DNA from: Bacteroidota bacterium
GTDB lineage: Bacteria > Bacteroidota > Rhodothermia > Rhodothermales > UBA10348
Direction of reading: 5' to 3'
Length of the DNA stretch: 64,000 nucleotides
Assembly: GCA_029262855.1 (NCBI GenBank)
Contig: JAJCYP010000022.1
Span: 1-64,000 of the forward strand
The translations under genes were made by a program, and so were the position numbers. The notes beneath the pieces were generated by a model. The model had not been told where the DNA came from and did no database searches. It worked only from the letters and a program-made list of their open reading frames with translations. Numbering within the stretch: the first letter of the stretch is position 1; each line of letters starts with the position of its first letter. Positions 52,639-61,634 of this stretch are shown one piece after another.

Positions 52639-53475
52639 ATGGGTAATTTTTTTCGCACAACGGCGCTGATGGCGGCCATGATGGTCTTGTTTGCCTTGAT
52701 CGGCGGCGGGATCTACGGCGAGACCGGAATGATCATCGCTTTCCTGGTGGCCGTCGCATTGAATTTTGGCAGTTACTGGTTCAGTGACCGTGTGGTCTTG
52801 AAGATGTACAAGGCACAGGAAGTGACGCGTGCCGAAGCTCCGGAGTTGGTTGACATGGTGGACCGCCTGCGTCAGCGGGCCGGATTGCCGATGCCCAAGG
52901 TGTATGTGGTGCCGAATGATCAGCCCAACGCATTCGCGACTGGGCGCAATCCTGAGCATGCCGCCGTGGCGGTGACCAACGGAATCGTCCGCCTGCTCCA
53001 GAAGGACGAGCTGGAGGGCGTGATCGCGCACGAGTTGGCCCACATCAAGAACAGGGACATTCTGACCTCCACGATTGCAGCCACTCTCGCTGCGGCCATT
53101 ACGCTCCTGGCCCGGTTCGGAATGTTCGCTGGAGGAAGCCGTGATCGCGGCGGGCTGGTGACCAACCTTCTCATGCTGTTCCTCGCTCCCGTCGCGGCCA
53201 TGCTGATTCAGATGGCCATCTCCCGGTCCAGGGAGTTCGCCGCTGACAAGAGCGGCGCCGAAATCTGTGGCAATCCTCGCTCGCTGGCCAGCGCCCTGTC
53301 ACGGCTCCAGCAGGGCAGCGAACGGGTGGCGATGGACGCCAATCCGGCCACGGCGCACATGTTTATTGTCAATCCCTTCGCCGGAGCCGCGAAAGGACTT
53401 CGCACCCTTTTTGCCACCCATCCGTCTACGGAGATCCGTATCCAGCGACTGATGGCGCTCGAAGGCCGCGTCTAG
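52639..53475 (+). CDS. htpX: M48 membrane zinc protease HtpX
   Basis: The 278-residue protein has two N-terminal helices, the zinc motif IAHELAHIKNRDILT (HExxH), two more helices and the third ligand region SRSREFAADKSGAEI. HtpX removes damaged inner-membrane proteins with FtsH. The nearby lemA supports the assignment. It starts 27 bp after the CPBP gene. Confidence 0.95.
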   Translation: MGNFFRTTALMAAMMVLFALIGGGIYGETGMIIAFLVAVALNFGSYWFSDRVVLKMYKAQEVTRAEAPELVDMVDRLRQRAGLPMPKVYVVPNDQPNAFATGRNPEHAAVAVTNGIVRLLQKDELEGVIAHELAHIKNRDILTSTIAATLAAAITLLARFGMFAGGSRDRGGLVTNLLMLFLAPVAAMLIQMAISRSREFAADKSGAEICGNPRSLASALSRLQQGSERVAMDANPATAHMFIVNPFAGAAKGLRTLFATHPSTEIRIQRLMALEGRV

Positions 53476-53515
53476 TCGGTCAATCAACACGACGACAGGG
53501 CAGGAGACCCAGAGC

Positions 53516-54205
53516 ATGAAGGGATCATCGAGAATAGGTACCATATCCGGAATCGGGATTTTCGTCCACTGGACGTTCTGGCTGATGCTGGCGGCGCTGT
53601 TCGGATACTACCTGTATCTGGGAGCGAGTGTGACCGCAGCCCTGATGGGAATCGTCCTGGTTCTGGCGGTATTTGGCTGTGTGATTCTGCACGAACTGGG
53701 CCACTCGATGGCGGCGCGCCGGTACGGGATCCCGACGCTTGACATCACCATGTATCCAATCGGGGGTATTGCCAGGCTCCAGCGGATTCCGCGGGAGCCC
53801 AGACAGGAGTTGGTCATTGCGCTGGCCGGTCCGGCCGTCAATCTGGGGATTGCTGCGCTGCTGGCTCTCCTGGGCGCGGCGGGACAGGGCGCAGATTCGT
53901 TTGCGACGGTTCTAGCCGGCGATGGCGGATTGCTCGAAATGCTGATGTACGTGAATCTGGTGCTGGTAGGGTTCAACATGATACCTGCCTTTCCAATGGA
54001 CGGCGGACGGGTTTTTCGCGCGCTGTTGGCCACGAAGCTTGACTACAGAAGGGCCACGCACATCGCCTCGCTGGTGGGCATCGTGATGGCCATCGGGATG
54101 GTGATCTACGGAATCGTGACGTTCAATCCCGCGCTCCCATTTGTGGGCCTCTTCGTGGTATTTGCGGGACGGCAGGAGGTGGCGCACGTGATGGAGACCA
54201 CCTGA
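53516..54205 (+). CDS. M50-family site-2 protease, PDZ-less (SpoIVFB type)
   Basis: The 229-residue integral membrane protein has the zinc motif CVILHELGHSMAARRYG and the third-ligand motif NMIPAFPMDGGRVFRALLA, with GIPTLDITMYPIGGIARLQR between them. It lacks PDZ and CBS domains. Such proteases cut membrane regulators after a first cleavage. The membrane anti-sigma factor upstream (47251) is a possible substrate, by position only. Confidence 0.92.
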   Translation: MKGSSRIGTISGIGIFVHWTFWLMLAALFGYYLYLGASVTAALMGIVLVLAVFGCVILHELGHSMAARRYGIPTLDITMYPIGGIARLQRIPREPRQELVIALAGPAVNLGIAALLALLGAAGQGADSFATVLAGDGGLLEMLMYVNLVLVGFNMIPAFPMDGGRVFRALLATKLDYRRATHIASLVGIVMAIGMVIYGIVTFNPALPFVGLFVVFAGRQEVAHVMETT

Positions 54206-54393
54206 TGGAAGGTGACTACTGGGTGGTCATTGTGGTCACCACGATCGCGTTTGGGGCTCTGGCAGCCATGCTGCTGGTCCCGATCTATCGATTCATGCGA
54301 AAGGAGGAGCGGATGCTGGCCGAGGTCACGGAGGACGAATTGATCGAGGAGGCCCGTCGGCGCGATCTCCGGGAGGAGGGGCCACAGGGCTAG
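54205..54393 (+). CDS. Small single-helix membrane protein
   Basis: The ATG shares a base with the M50 stop (TGATG). The 62 residues have one helix (VVIVVTTIAFGALAAMLLVP) and a strongly charged tail (EERMLAEVTEDELIEEARRR). It could be a regulator or partner of the M50 protease. Its 3' end overlaps the convergent HhH gene by 68 bp. Unknown function. Confidence 0.65.
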   Translation: MEGDYWVVIVVTTIAFGALAAMLLVPIYRFMRKEERMLAEVTEDELIEEARRRDLREEGPQG

Positions 54394-54868
54394 CCGTCAC
54401 GAGTAGTTGCAGGCCCTTCAGCACGGTTGGGCCAATTCCCTGGACCAGAACGAGATCGTGGACCGACTGGAAGGGACCGAAGGTCTCGCGGTACCGCACA
54501 ATCCGTCCCGCCAGAGCAGGCCCGATGCGCGGGAGGGTCTCCAGTTGGTCGGTCGTCGCCGAGTTGATGTCCAAGAGTTGCCGAGTCGGCAGGGTCGCCA
54601 TCGGTGCCACTGTCGGTTCCGGCAGTTCAACCAGGACGGGGCCAACCATGGCCTGCGCGAAGAAGCGCTCCGCGCGCCGCGCGAAATCCTCCTCGAGCTC
54701 TTGGTAGATGGCGGGGTCGACCGCGGGTATTCGAAGTCCCAGTTCCCGCACGGAGATCCCGAGAATCAGGAGGGCTGCGAAGAGGAGTAGACCCCGAAAT
54801 TCGGCTGACGTCAGGCCGAATCTGACTTCGAGTCGGTAGAGGTGCTTGCGAAATGTCTGCGGGATCAT
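54326..54868 (-). CDS. ComEA-like helix-hairpin-helix protein
   Basis: ATG 54868 gives 180 residues: a transmembrane helix (FRGLLLFAALLILGISVREL), a helical linker, and an HhH pair near the C-terminus (LLDINSATTDQLETLPRIG, PALAGRIVRYRETFGPFQSV, VQGIGPTVLKGLQ). It probably binds double-stranded DNA at the periplasmic face, as ComEA does in DNA uptake. No other competence gene is adjacent. Confidence 0.85.
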   Translation of the reverse strand: MIPQTFRKHLYRLEVRFGLTSAEFRGLLLFAALLILGISVRELGLRIPAVDPAIYQELEEDFARRAERFFAQAMVGPVLVELPEPTVAPMATLPTRQLLDINSATTDQLETLPRIGPALAGRIVRYRETFGPFQSVHDLVLVQGIGPTVLKGLQLLVTASPVAPPPGDRADGPPRSIRPP

Positions 54869-54931
54869 AACACCCTGGACACGAAAGCCGGATCGACATA
54901 ACCGGGCGCCGGGCCACGCGTACCTTCCCGC

Positions 54932-55696
54932 ATGCCGTCCAATCGAACGGAAATAATTCGGACCGATGCCGTGGTCCTGCGGTCGACGGACTATGGAGAG
55001 ACCAGTCGCATCGTCAATCTTTTCACGCGGGATCATGGGCGTCTTGGCGTGATGGCACGCGGCGCCCGGTCTCCAAAAAGCCGGTTCGGGGCGACCCTTG
55101 AGCCCATGTCCTGGATTCAGGCGGTAATCCACATGCGACCAGGCAGGGATCTCCAGACGCTGTCCGAGGCGAGCCATGTCGAGGTGTTCTCGAATATTGG
55201 ACGCTCACTCGAGCGGCTCAGCATCGGGGTTCGCATGATCGAGCTGACAGGGGCCCTGATGCACTCGGGGCAGGCCAATCCTGTGGTCCTGCAGCTTCAG
55301 GTCGAAGCCCTGCGGCTCCTGGATGAGTCCGGCGGGCACCTGGCCAACCTGTGGCCCTTCTACGCGCTGCGGTTGGCCGGCTTGCTGGGCTTTTCGCCAT
55401 CGTTCACGCGCGAGGATGTACAGGGACTGCCCCAGCAGGGAGGCTGGCTGGGCCTCGACGCCGGGCAGGTTCAGGATCACCGTCCAGCCGGCGTGCAGAG
55501 CATTCAGGCATCGCGACTCGCGCTGCGAGCCTTTGCCATCTGCACGCGGGCTACGCCCGAGGTGGTGCTGCACCTGGAGATGGACCCCGGAGTGCGGGCC
55601 GAGGTGAACCGACTGGTGGACGCGTTCATCGAGTTTCACGTCGAGGACGCCTTCCCTCACCGGACGTCTCGCGTCCTGGGACAGCTGAGTCAGTAG
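54932..55696 (+). CDS. recO: DNA repair protein RecO
   Basis: The 254-residue protein begins with the OB-fold pattern (TDAVVLRSTDYGETSRIVNL, FTRDHGRLGVMARGARSPKS) and continues with a helical domain. RecO helps load RecA onto SSB-coated DNA in the RecFOR pathway. The Cys cluster of the usual zinc-binding site is absent; only one Cys remains (FAICTRATPE). lexA follows 82 bp downstream. Confidence 0.92.
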   Translation: MPSNRTEIIRTDAVVLRSTDYGETSRIVNLFTRDHGRLGVMARGARSPKSRFGATLEPMSWIQAVIHMRPGRDLQTLSEASHVEVFSNIGRSLERLSIGVRMIELTGALMHSGQANPVVLQLQVEALRLLDESGGHLANLWPFYALRLAGLLGFSPSFTREDVQGLPQQGGWLGLDAGQVQDHRPAGVQSIQASRLALRAFAICTRATPEVVLHLEMDPGVRAEVNRLVDAFIEFHVEDAFPHRTSRVLGQLSQ

Positions 55697-55751
55697 ACGC
55701 GTTTTGTCGGACTGTTGCTCTTGTCCAACCCGCTGCGTATCATGACACATG

Positions 55752-55761
55752 ATACATGTAT
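55752..55761. promoter_or_regulatory. Palindrome upstream of lexA, candidate LexA operator
   Basis: The perfect 10-bp palindrome atacatgtat lies 17 bp before the lexA ATG, within cacatgatacatgtatgtg. LexA genes are usually self-repressed, and the position fits. The LexA box of this lineage is not known to me, so the call is inference. Confidence 0.5.
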
Positions 55762-55778
55762 GTGACCATGTTTAGACC

Positions 55779-56411
55779 ATGCCCAGACGACTAACCCACA
55801 AGCAGCGCCTCTTCCTCGACTACCTGAGACGGTTCAACCGGACTACAGGCAGTTGGCCAACCTATCGGGAGTTGATTGACGAGTTTGAGTACCGCTCGCC
55901 AAACAGTGTAACGCAAAATTTCGAGGCGCTCGCCAAGAAGGGGTATCTGGAGCGAGATGAAGACGGGTATCGCTTCCCGGATCCCGAGGATGAGGGATCT
56001 GCCGGTCGCGGAATTCCCATTCGTGGTATCATCACGGCGGGGACCCTGCAGGAGGCCGTTGACGCACAGCTCGGCACGATTACGCTGGACATGCTGTTTC
56101 CGAGCATGGACCGCATCTATGCGATTCGGGTCTCCGGTTCATCCATGATTGGCGCGGACATCAACGACGGTGACTATGTGCTGCTCATGGACGATGACAT
56201 TCCCAACGGCGGGATTGGTGCCATCCTCTACAATGGGGAGACGTCGCTGAAGCGCGTTTTCTACGATGAGCAGGGCCTGCGGCTCGAGCCGGCGAACCCG
56301 GAGTACCAGGCTATCAATATCCGCCCCGACGTGTTCGAGGAGGTGCGGGTGCTCGGGCGTTACGTGGGCCACGTCAATCAGACGGGCATCTACAAACGTC
56401 CAGCAGCGTAG
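55779..56411 (+). CDS. lexA: SOS-response repressor LexA
   Basis: The 210-residue protein has the N-terminal winged HTH (THKQRLFLDYLRRFNRTTGS, SPNSVTQNFEALAKKGYLER), a cleavage site Ala-Gly in GIITAGTLQ, catalytic Ser in VSGSSMIGADINDGDYVLLM and Lys in TSLKRVFYDEQGLRLEPAN. It represses DNA-damage genes until RecA-stimulated self-cleavage. It lies behind recO. Confidence 0.95.
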   Translation: MPRRLTHKQRLFLDYLRRFNRTTGSWPTYRELIDEFEYRSPNSVTQNFEALAKKGYLERDEDGYRFPDPEDEGSAGRGIPIRGIITAGTLQEAVDAQLGTITLDMLFPSMDRIYAIRVSGSSMIGADINDGDYVLLMDDDIPNGGIGAILYNGETSLKRVFYDEQGLRLEPANPEYQAINIRPDVFEEVRVLGRYVGHVNQTGIYKRPAA

Positions 56412-56482
56412 GGACCAGACCGGAGCGTCAGAATTCAGCCCGAGCGGGGGATCATGCCCGGTTGGTGGTTGTGGAACGTGCC

Positions 56483-57106
56483 ATGAAAACTCCAAGCTGG
56501 CGCAAGGGCCTCCTGGGTAAGGGAGGCTTCTGGCAGAACGGATACTGGTACGACCTGCACGTCGAGCGCCGGATTCCCCTCATATTGCCGATGCTGGAGG
56601 AAATCCTGGCGGCCTTGCCGCCGCTGGGCCCGGGCGTTAGTGTGTGCGATGTCGGTTGTGGCACAGGAAACGCCGGGTTTGCCGTCATGTCAGCCTATCC
56701 CGGAATCCGGCTGACCATGCTAGATCAGGACGAGGACCTGCTGACACTGGCGCAGGCGAAGGTATCCGAGATCAGCGAGGGTCCGCTTGCCATCCAGGCC
56801 ATCATCGCCGCGGATGGCGATCCGATTCCTGGTGGCCCCTACGATGTAGTGGTGGCATCCCTTGCGTTGCAGGAGATCGTGGGAGTTGATGTCGAAGGAG
56901 CCGAGGCCGAGTCGCGCTATGAGCTGCTCTTTCAGGGGATCTTCGATGCCCTGAGCCCGGGCGGCCACCTGATCGTCGCAGACGGCGCAGGCACCATTGG
57001 GCTCTATCGTCAGATGAAGGCCATGGAGCGTGCTGGATTCATGGATGTGGACTGCGCCTGGCGTCAAAACGAATTGTTCGTCTGCGGCGGGCGAACTCCC
57101 GAATGA
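56483..57106 (+). CDS. Class I SAM-dependent methyltransferase
   Basis: ATG 56483 gives 207 residues. A Trp/Gly-rich start (GLLGKGGFWQNGYWYDLHVE) is followed by motif I VCDVGCGTGNAGFAV, acidic residue LTMLDQDEDLL, PYDVVVASLALQEI and the post-core FDALSPGGHLIVAD. The substrate is unknown. The stop overlaps the next start (ATGA), so it is coupled to the secreted amylase-like protein. Confidence 0.82.
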   Translation: MKTPSWRKGLLGKGGFWQNGYWYDLHVERRIPLILPMLEEILAALPPLGPGVSVCDVGCGTGNAGFAVMSAYPGIRLTMLDQDEDLLTLAQAKVSEISEGPLAIQAIIAADGDPIPGGPYDVVVASLALQEIVGVDVEGAEAESRYELLFQGIFDALSPGGHLIVADGAGTIGLYRQMKAMERAGFMDVDCAWRQNELFVCGGRTPE

Positions 57107-57987
57107 TGCGAGCCCTGGCCCTCGTGATTCTTTTGGTTGCGCCACAGGCGACTCATGCGCAGGCTCCTGCTTTCTCGTGGTTCGCCACCACGATGTCATC
57201 TGCCGAGGCGGGATCGGTCCACGCCGGTGTTCAGGTACTTCCATCCTCATCCTGGGTGATGAGTGACTCCTTGATCAAGCTGACGCCGGAGGCCGCGTTG
57301 CTTGTGGCCGAAGGAAGACGCAATGGACTCCGCGTGATAGCCTCGGTCGGGGAAGGCCACGGAGGATCCGCGCTGGGCGAATTGTGGAGCGGTGCGCTGG
57401 ATGGACTGATAGTACCGGCAGGATCTTTCGTGGAGCCGGTGACCCGCCCCGCCGCAACGGTGCTTCTGGCGTCTGACTCCAAGGACCAGACCATGGACGG
57501 GGCGCTTGAACCCTTTGGTTTGCCCGACGGGGAATGGCTGGCGATCGATTCGGTCTTTGCCGCACGGGCACCTTCGGATGATAGACCCTCTCAGGCCACC
57601 GGCATCCTGGTGCCCGACACCTCCGGTTCGCCGCTCGGTGTGCTGGCTCCCGGATCCATCTTTCTGAGGGACGCGGCTCCCGAGGAATGGGTGTCCCTGC
57701 TGGATTTTCGTGCGAAGCACCACGCGATTGTGGCAGGTGTTCACCAGCGGCTTCAGGCAGAGCCTTATGCCTTCTACCGTGGACTTCGGACCGGTCGGGA
57801 CACGACGGACAAGGTCATTGTGGTGGTCGGCGCACAAGGTAATACCCGCGTAAACGTCTCCTCCGTGTTTGATGACGACGTCATACTGAAGGACGTGTTG
57901 ACGGGTGAAATTGCGCTCGTCGTGTACGGGCAGGTGTCGCTGAAGGCCGGTCCGTCGGGCATGCTCTTGCTCGAAGTGCTGGACTGA
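57103..57987 (+). CDS. Secreted protein resembling a degenerate, shortened alpha-amylase
   Basis: The 294 residues have a signal peptide (ALVILLVAPQATHAQ). The C-terminal 120 residues follow the end of GH13 amylases: SLLDFRAKHHAIVAGVHQRL, YAFYRGLRTGRDTTDKVIVV and the beta-sandwich VILKDVLTGEIALVVYGQVS. The preceding part is too short for a full TIM barrel and has no catalytic Asp/Glu/Asp motifs; GLRVIASVGEGHGG may correspond to the first conserved region. It may be a sugar-binding or inactive derivative. The assignment rests on pattern likeness only. Confidence 0.6.
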   Translation: MMRALALVILLVAPQATHAQAPAFSWFATTMSSAEAGSVHAGVQVLPSSSWVMSDSLIKLTPEAALLVAEGRRNGLRVIASVGEGHGGSALGELWSGALDGLIVPAGSFVEPVTRPAATVLLASDSKDQTMDGALEPFGLPDGEWLAIDSVFAARAPSDDRPSQATGILVPDTSGSPLGVLAPGSIFLRDAAPEEWVSLLDFRAKHHAIVAGVHQRLQAEPYAFYRGLRTGRDTTDKVIVVVGAQGNTRVNVSSVFDDDVILKDVLTGEIALVVYGQVSLKAGPSGMLLLEVLD

Positions 57988-58047
57988 GCGGCAACTCGAG
58001 ACGGGTTTGTGTGTCATGTCGACACCCGAACCCAACACTTCCCCGAA

Positions 58048-58725
58048 ATGCCCATCGCCCGCACCCTATCGACCGCCCTGGTATTCCTGCTCCTCATGTC
58101 CGGGTGTGCCCAGTCCAACTCCCAGGAGGAACCCAAGGAGTTCTACGAACTCTCCGGGATTGTGACAGACCACGACCTTGACATGCCGCTGGTGGGTGCC
58201 AACGTTGAATTGCTTGACACGGGAATCGGGGCTGCCACCGGTCCGGACGGGCGATATCTGATCCGCTCCGTTCCGGCGGGTAGCTACACGCTTCGCATCA
58301 CGCACGGAGGGAAGTTCGTCCGCACCGAGAAGATCGAGATACCCGGCAAGAATCAAGGGTACATCTCGTCTCAGTCCGCCGACCGGCCGGAGGCTACGTC
58401 CATGCGCAACGCCTCATCTGACGAGCAGGTCTTCGTGGTTGTCGAACAGATGCCAGAGCTGATTGGAGGACTTGAATCCCTCCAGCGGGAGATTCAGTAC
58501 CCGGCGATTGCCGCCAAGGCCGGGATCGAGGGTCGCGTCATCGTCCAGTTCATCGTGGACGAAGAAGGCAGGCCTACCAAACCAATGGTAGTCCGTGGGA
58601 TCGGCGCCGGCTGTGACGAAGAAGCGGTGCGCGCGGCCATGACAACGCGCTTCGAGCCCGGCCGCCAGCGCGGCAAGGCTGTCAAAGTGCAGATGTCCCT
58701 CCCAGTGACGTTCAAGCTCTCCTAG
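58048..58725 (+). CDS. Lipoprotein with carboxypeptidase-regulatory and TonB C-terminal domains
   Basis: ATG 58048 gives 225 residues with a lipobox (ALVFLLLMSGC). A CarboxypepD_reg-like domain (LSGIVTDHDLDMPLVGANVE, LIRSVPAGSYTLRI) precedes a TonB C-terminal domain (LQREIQYPAIAAKAGIEGRV, IVQFIVDEEGRPTKPMVVRG, then MTTRFEPGRQRGKAVKVQM). It has a lipid anchor instead of a TonB membrane helix. The stop lies 15 bp from the convergent aconitase stop. Confidence 0.82.
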   Translation: MPIARTLSTALVFLLLMSGCAQSNSQEEPKEFYELSGIVTDHDLDMPLVGANVELLDTGIGAATGPDGRYLIRSVPAGSYTLRITHGGKFVRTEKIEIPGKNQGYISSQSADRPEATSMRNASSDEQVFVVVEQMPELIGGLESLQREIQYPAIAAKAGIEGRVIVQFIVDEEGRPTKPMVVRGIGAGCDEEAVRAAMTTRFEPGRQRGKAVKVQMSLPVTFKLS

Positions 58726-58749
58726 GCCTGGGCGGGAAACCTAGGCCTG
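58721..58749. repeat. 10-bp direct repeat carrying both convergent stop codons
   Basis: cctaggcctg occurs at 58721-58730 and 58740-58749. Each copy supplies the TAG stop of one of the two convergent genes. It may be chance. Confidence 0.4.
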
Positions 58750-61461
58750 AACCTCGGACGCGTTCAAAAACTCTCTGAGCACGTAGTGCAGGATGCCACC
58801 GTTTCGGTAGTAGTCCACTTCGACCTCGGTATCCAGCCGACAGAGCGTATCAAACCCGACCGTGGAGCCGTCCTGCCGAGTTGCGGTGACGCGGATGGTC
58901 GAACGGGGCTGGACCTCATCCGTGACCGGAATGGAGAAGGATTCCGTCCCGTCCAGTTCCAATGAGCTGGCCGAGCTTCCGGCAGCATACTGAAGGGGGA
59001 GCACGCCCATACCGATCAGATTCGACCGATGAATCCGCTCGTAGCTGTCGGCGATGACGGCCCCGACACCGAGCAGAAGGGTGCCCTTTGCTGCCCAGTC
59101 GCGGCTCGATCCCATCCCGTAGTCCTTGCCGGCCAGAATCACGAGCGAGGTGTCGTCGTCCTGGTACTTCATGGACGCGTCGTAGATGGGCATGACCTCG
59201 CCGGTGGGGAAGTACTTGGTGACGCCACCCTCGATTCCCGGTACCAGCTGGTTCTTGATGCGGATATTCGCAAACGTGCCCCTCATCATCACCTGATGAT
59301 TACCACGACGCGAGCCGAAGGAGTTGAATTCCATGTACGGGACATCATTGGCCAGCAGATACTGCGCGGCCGGGCCGTTCGGGGCGATGGCCCCGGCGGG
59401 AGAGATGTGGTCGGTGGTGGTGGAGTCGCCCAGCTTTGCAAGGACCCGGGCATTCGAGATACCTGAGATGGTCGGGGTCTCGGGTGTGAGGCCGAAGAAG
59501 AAGGGAGGCTCCTGAACGTATGTGGACTCGGAATTCCAGTCGTAGATGGAGCCCTCGGCCACCGCGATGGCATTCCATCTCACGTTGGAATCCTCGATGC
59601 CGCTGTACTCACGCTCGAACTGCTCCGGAGTGACGCACCGGTTTACGAGTTCGCGAATCTCCGCACTGGTCGGCCAGATATCGCTGAGAAATACGTCTTC
59701 GCCAGCGGAGTCCTTCCCGATTGGATCGCAGGTCAAGTCAATGTCTACTGTGCCCGCCAGAGCATAGGCAACCACCAGCGGCGGCGAGGCAAGGTAATTG
59801 GCCTGTACCAACTGGTGGATGCGGCCCTCAAAATTGCGATTTCCAGAGAGGACACCTGCGACAATCAAATTGCCGTCCTTGATGGCGTTCGCCGTGTCTT
59901 CCGGCAGTGGTCCGGAGTTTCCGATGCACGTGGTGCACCCATACCCGACGAGGTTGAAACCGAGTTGGTTCAGATACGGCCAGAGCCCGGCCTCGGTGAG
60001 GTACTCGGTGACGACCTTGGATCCTGGCGCGAGAGAGGTCTTGACGAATGGCTTGACCCTGAGACCGCGTTCAACTGCTCGTTTGGCCACGAGTCCGGCG
60101 GCCAGCATCACCGAAGGGTTGCTGGTATTCGTGCAGCTGGTGATTGCGGCGATGGCCACATCACCATGCTTGAGCTCACCGCCCGGGGCGTAAGAGCCTG
60201 TCGCGTTGATTCGGTCTTCGGAGAGTCCGAATCCCTTCGGACCCGACGGGGAAGACAACGAAGCCCTGAAGGCCAGCTGCATGGCCGGCAATTCGAGCCG
60301 ATCCTGGGGGCGCTTCGGCCCCGAGAGGCTGGGCTTGACGGTGCTCAAGTCCAGTTCAAGTATGTCCAGGAACTCAGGCTCGGGAGTGTCATCGGTCCGG
60401 AATAGGCCCTGAATCCTGGTGTAGCGTTCGACGGCCATGACCAGCTCTTCTGGGCGGCCGGTCCGCCTCAGGAAGTCGAGCGTTTCCTGATCGATGGGGA
60501 AGAAGCCCATCGTGGCACCATACTCCGGAGACATGTTGGCGATGGTCGCCCGATCCGGGATGGTCATGTGGGACACACCAGGACCGAAGAACTCCACAAA
60601 CTTGCCGACCACGCCATAGGCGCGAAGCATCTCGGTTACCGTGAGGACCAGATCGGTCGCCGTGGCCCCTTCGGGGAGTTCGCCACGCAGGCGGAAACCG
60701 ATGACTTCTGGCATGAGCATGTAGACCGGCTGTCCGAGCATGACGGCCTCGGCCTCGATGCCACCCACACCCCAGCCTACGACACCCAGGCCATCGATCA
60801 TCGTGGTGTGAGAGTCCGTTCCGACCAGCGAGTCCGGGTAGTAAACCGGGACGCCGTCGTCACCCTTCTTGCTCCAGACTGCGCGCGCCAAATACTCCAG
60901 GTTCACCTGGTGGCAGATCCCGGACTCCGGGGGGACCACAGAGAAGTTGTCGAAGGCCTGCTTGCCCCAGCGCAGGAACTCGTAGCGCTCCTTGTTGCGC
61001 TCGAACTCGCGCCTGGAGTTGATCGACACGGCGGCTGCGCTCCCGAATGCATCCACCTGGACCGAGTGGTCGATGACCAGATCGACGGGCACGCGCGGAT
61101 TGATCTCGTCGGGATTGCCGCCGAGGCGGGCCATGGCAGATCGCATCGCGGCCAGATCCACTACGGCGGGCACACCCGTGAAGTCCTGCAGAAGGACACG
61201 CGCCGGCATGAACGGAATCTCTTCCTTGGCGGGAGCCTTCGGGTCGTAAGATGCCAACTTCTCGACGTCCTGCTCGGTTACCAGGAAGCCGTCGCAGTTG
61301 CGAAGCACCGACTCGAGCAGCACCTTGATGGAGTACGGCAGGCGGTCGATGTCGTGCCCCCTCGCCTTCAGGGTATCGAGCCGATAGACATAGCCGGAGC
61401 CGGAGCCGGTGTCGAAGGTGGATCGTGCCTGGAAGGGGTCGTGCTTGCGATCGGATGCCAT
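58741..61461 (-). CDS. acnA: Aconitate hydratase A
   Basis: AcnA interconverts citrate and isocitrate in the TCA cycle. ATG 61461 gives 906 residues, the normal AcnA length; the longer open frame to 61590 is not protein-like. Fe-S ligands are in [18 protein letters not shown] and [15 protein letters not shown]. Other motifs are [39 protein letters not shown] and [20 protein letters not shown]. It is preceded by a TAnnTTTG element. Confidence 0.96.
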   Translation of the reverse strand: MASDRKHDPFQARSTFDTGSGSGYVYRLDTLKARGHDIDRLPYSIKVLLESVLRNCDGFLVTEQDVEKLASYDPKAPAKEEIPFMPARVLLQDFTGVPAVVDLAAMRSAMARLGGNPDEINPRVPVDLVIDHSVQVDAFGSAAAVSINSRREFERNKERYEFLRWGKQAFDNFSVVPPESGICHQVNLEYLARAVWSKKGDDGVPVYYPDSLVGTDSHTTMIDGLGVVGWGVGGIEAEAVMLGQPVYMLMPEVIGFRLRGELPEGATATDLVLTVTEMLRAYGVVGKFVEFFGPGVSHMTIPDRATIANMSPEYGATMGFFPIDQETLDFLRRTGRPEELVMAVERYTRIQGLFRTDDTPEPEFLDILELDLSTVKPSLSGPKRPQDRLELPAMQLAFRASLSSPSGPKGFGLSEDRINATGSYAPGGELKHGDVAIAAITSCTNTSNPSVMLAAGLVAKRAVERGLRVKPFVKTSLAPGSKVVTEYLTEAGLWPYLNQLGFNLVGYGCTTCIGNSGPLPEDTANAIKDGNLIVAGVLSGNRNFEGRIHQLVQANYLASPPLVVAYALAGTVDIDLTCDPIGKDSAGEDVFLSDIWPTSAEIRELVNRCVTPEQFEREYSGIEDSNVRWNAIAVAEGSIYDWNSESTYVQEPPFFFGLTPETPTISGISNARVLAKLGDSTTTDHISPAGAIAPNGPAAQYLLANDVPYMEFNSFGSRRGNHQVMMRGTFANIRIKNQLVPGIEGGVTKYFPTGEVMPIYDASMKYQDDDTSLVILAGKDYGMGSSRDWAAKGTLLLGVGAVIADSYERIHRSNLIGMGVLPLQYAAGSSASSLELDGTESFSIPVTDEVQPRSTIRVTATRQDGSTVGFDTLCRLDTEVEVDYYRNGGILHYVLREFLNASEVQA

Positions 61462-61487
61462 GTAGGTAGCGCTGTTCGGGTGGAGAG

Positions 61488-61495
61488 CAAAAGTA
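61488..61495 (-). promoter_or_regulatory. Candidate -7 element (TACTTTTG) of acnA
   Basis: The minus-strand TACTTTTG fits TAnnTTTG exactly and lies 26 bp before the acnA ATG. No TTTG is seen at the -33 distance. Confidence 0.4.
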
Positions 61496-61634
61496 CCCGC
61501 AGAGCCACCAAAATGTTCGTTTCCAGGCGCGAATTGACATCGAATCACGGCCTCAAGAATTGGGGCTGCGGGCGTGTCCCCGGCGCACAATCAGTCGGAA
61601 CCCTCCGGAATCACCCTGAGTTACTGCGGCGATC

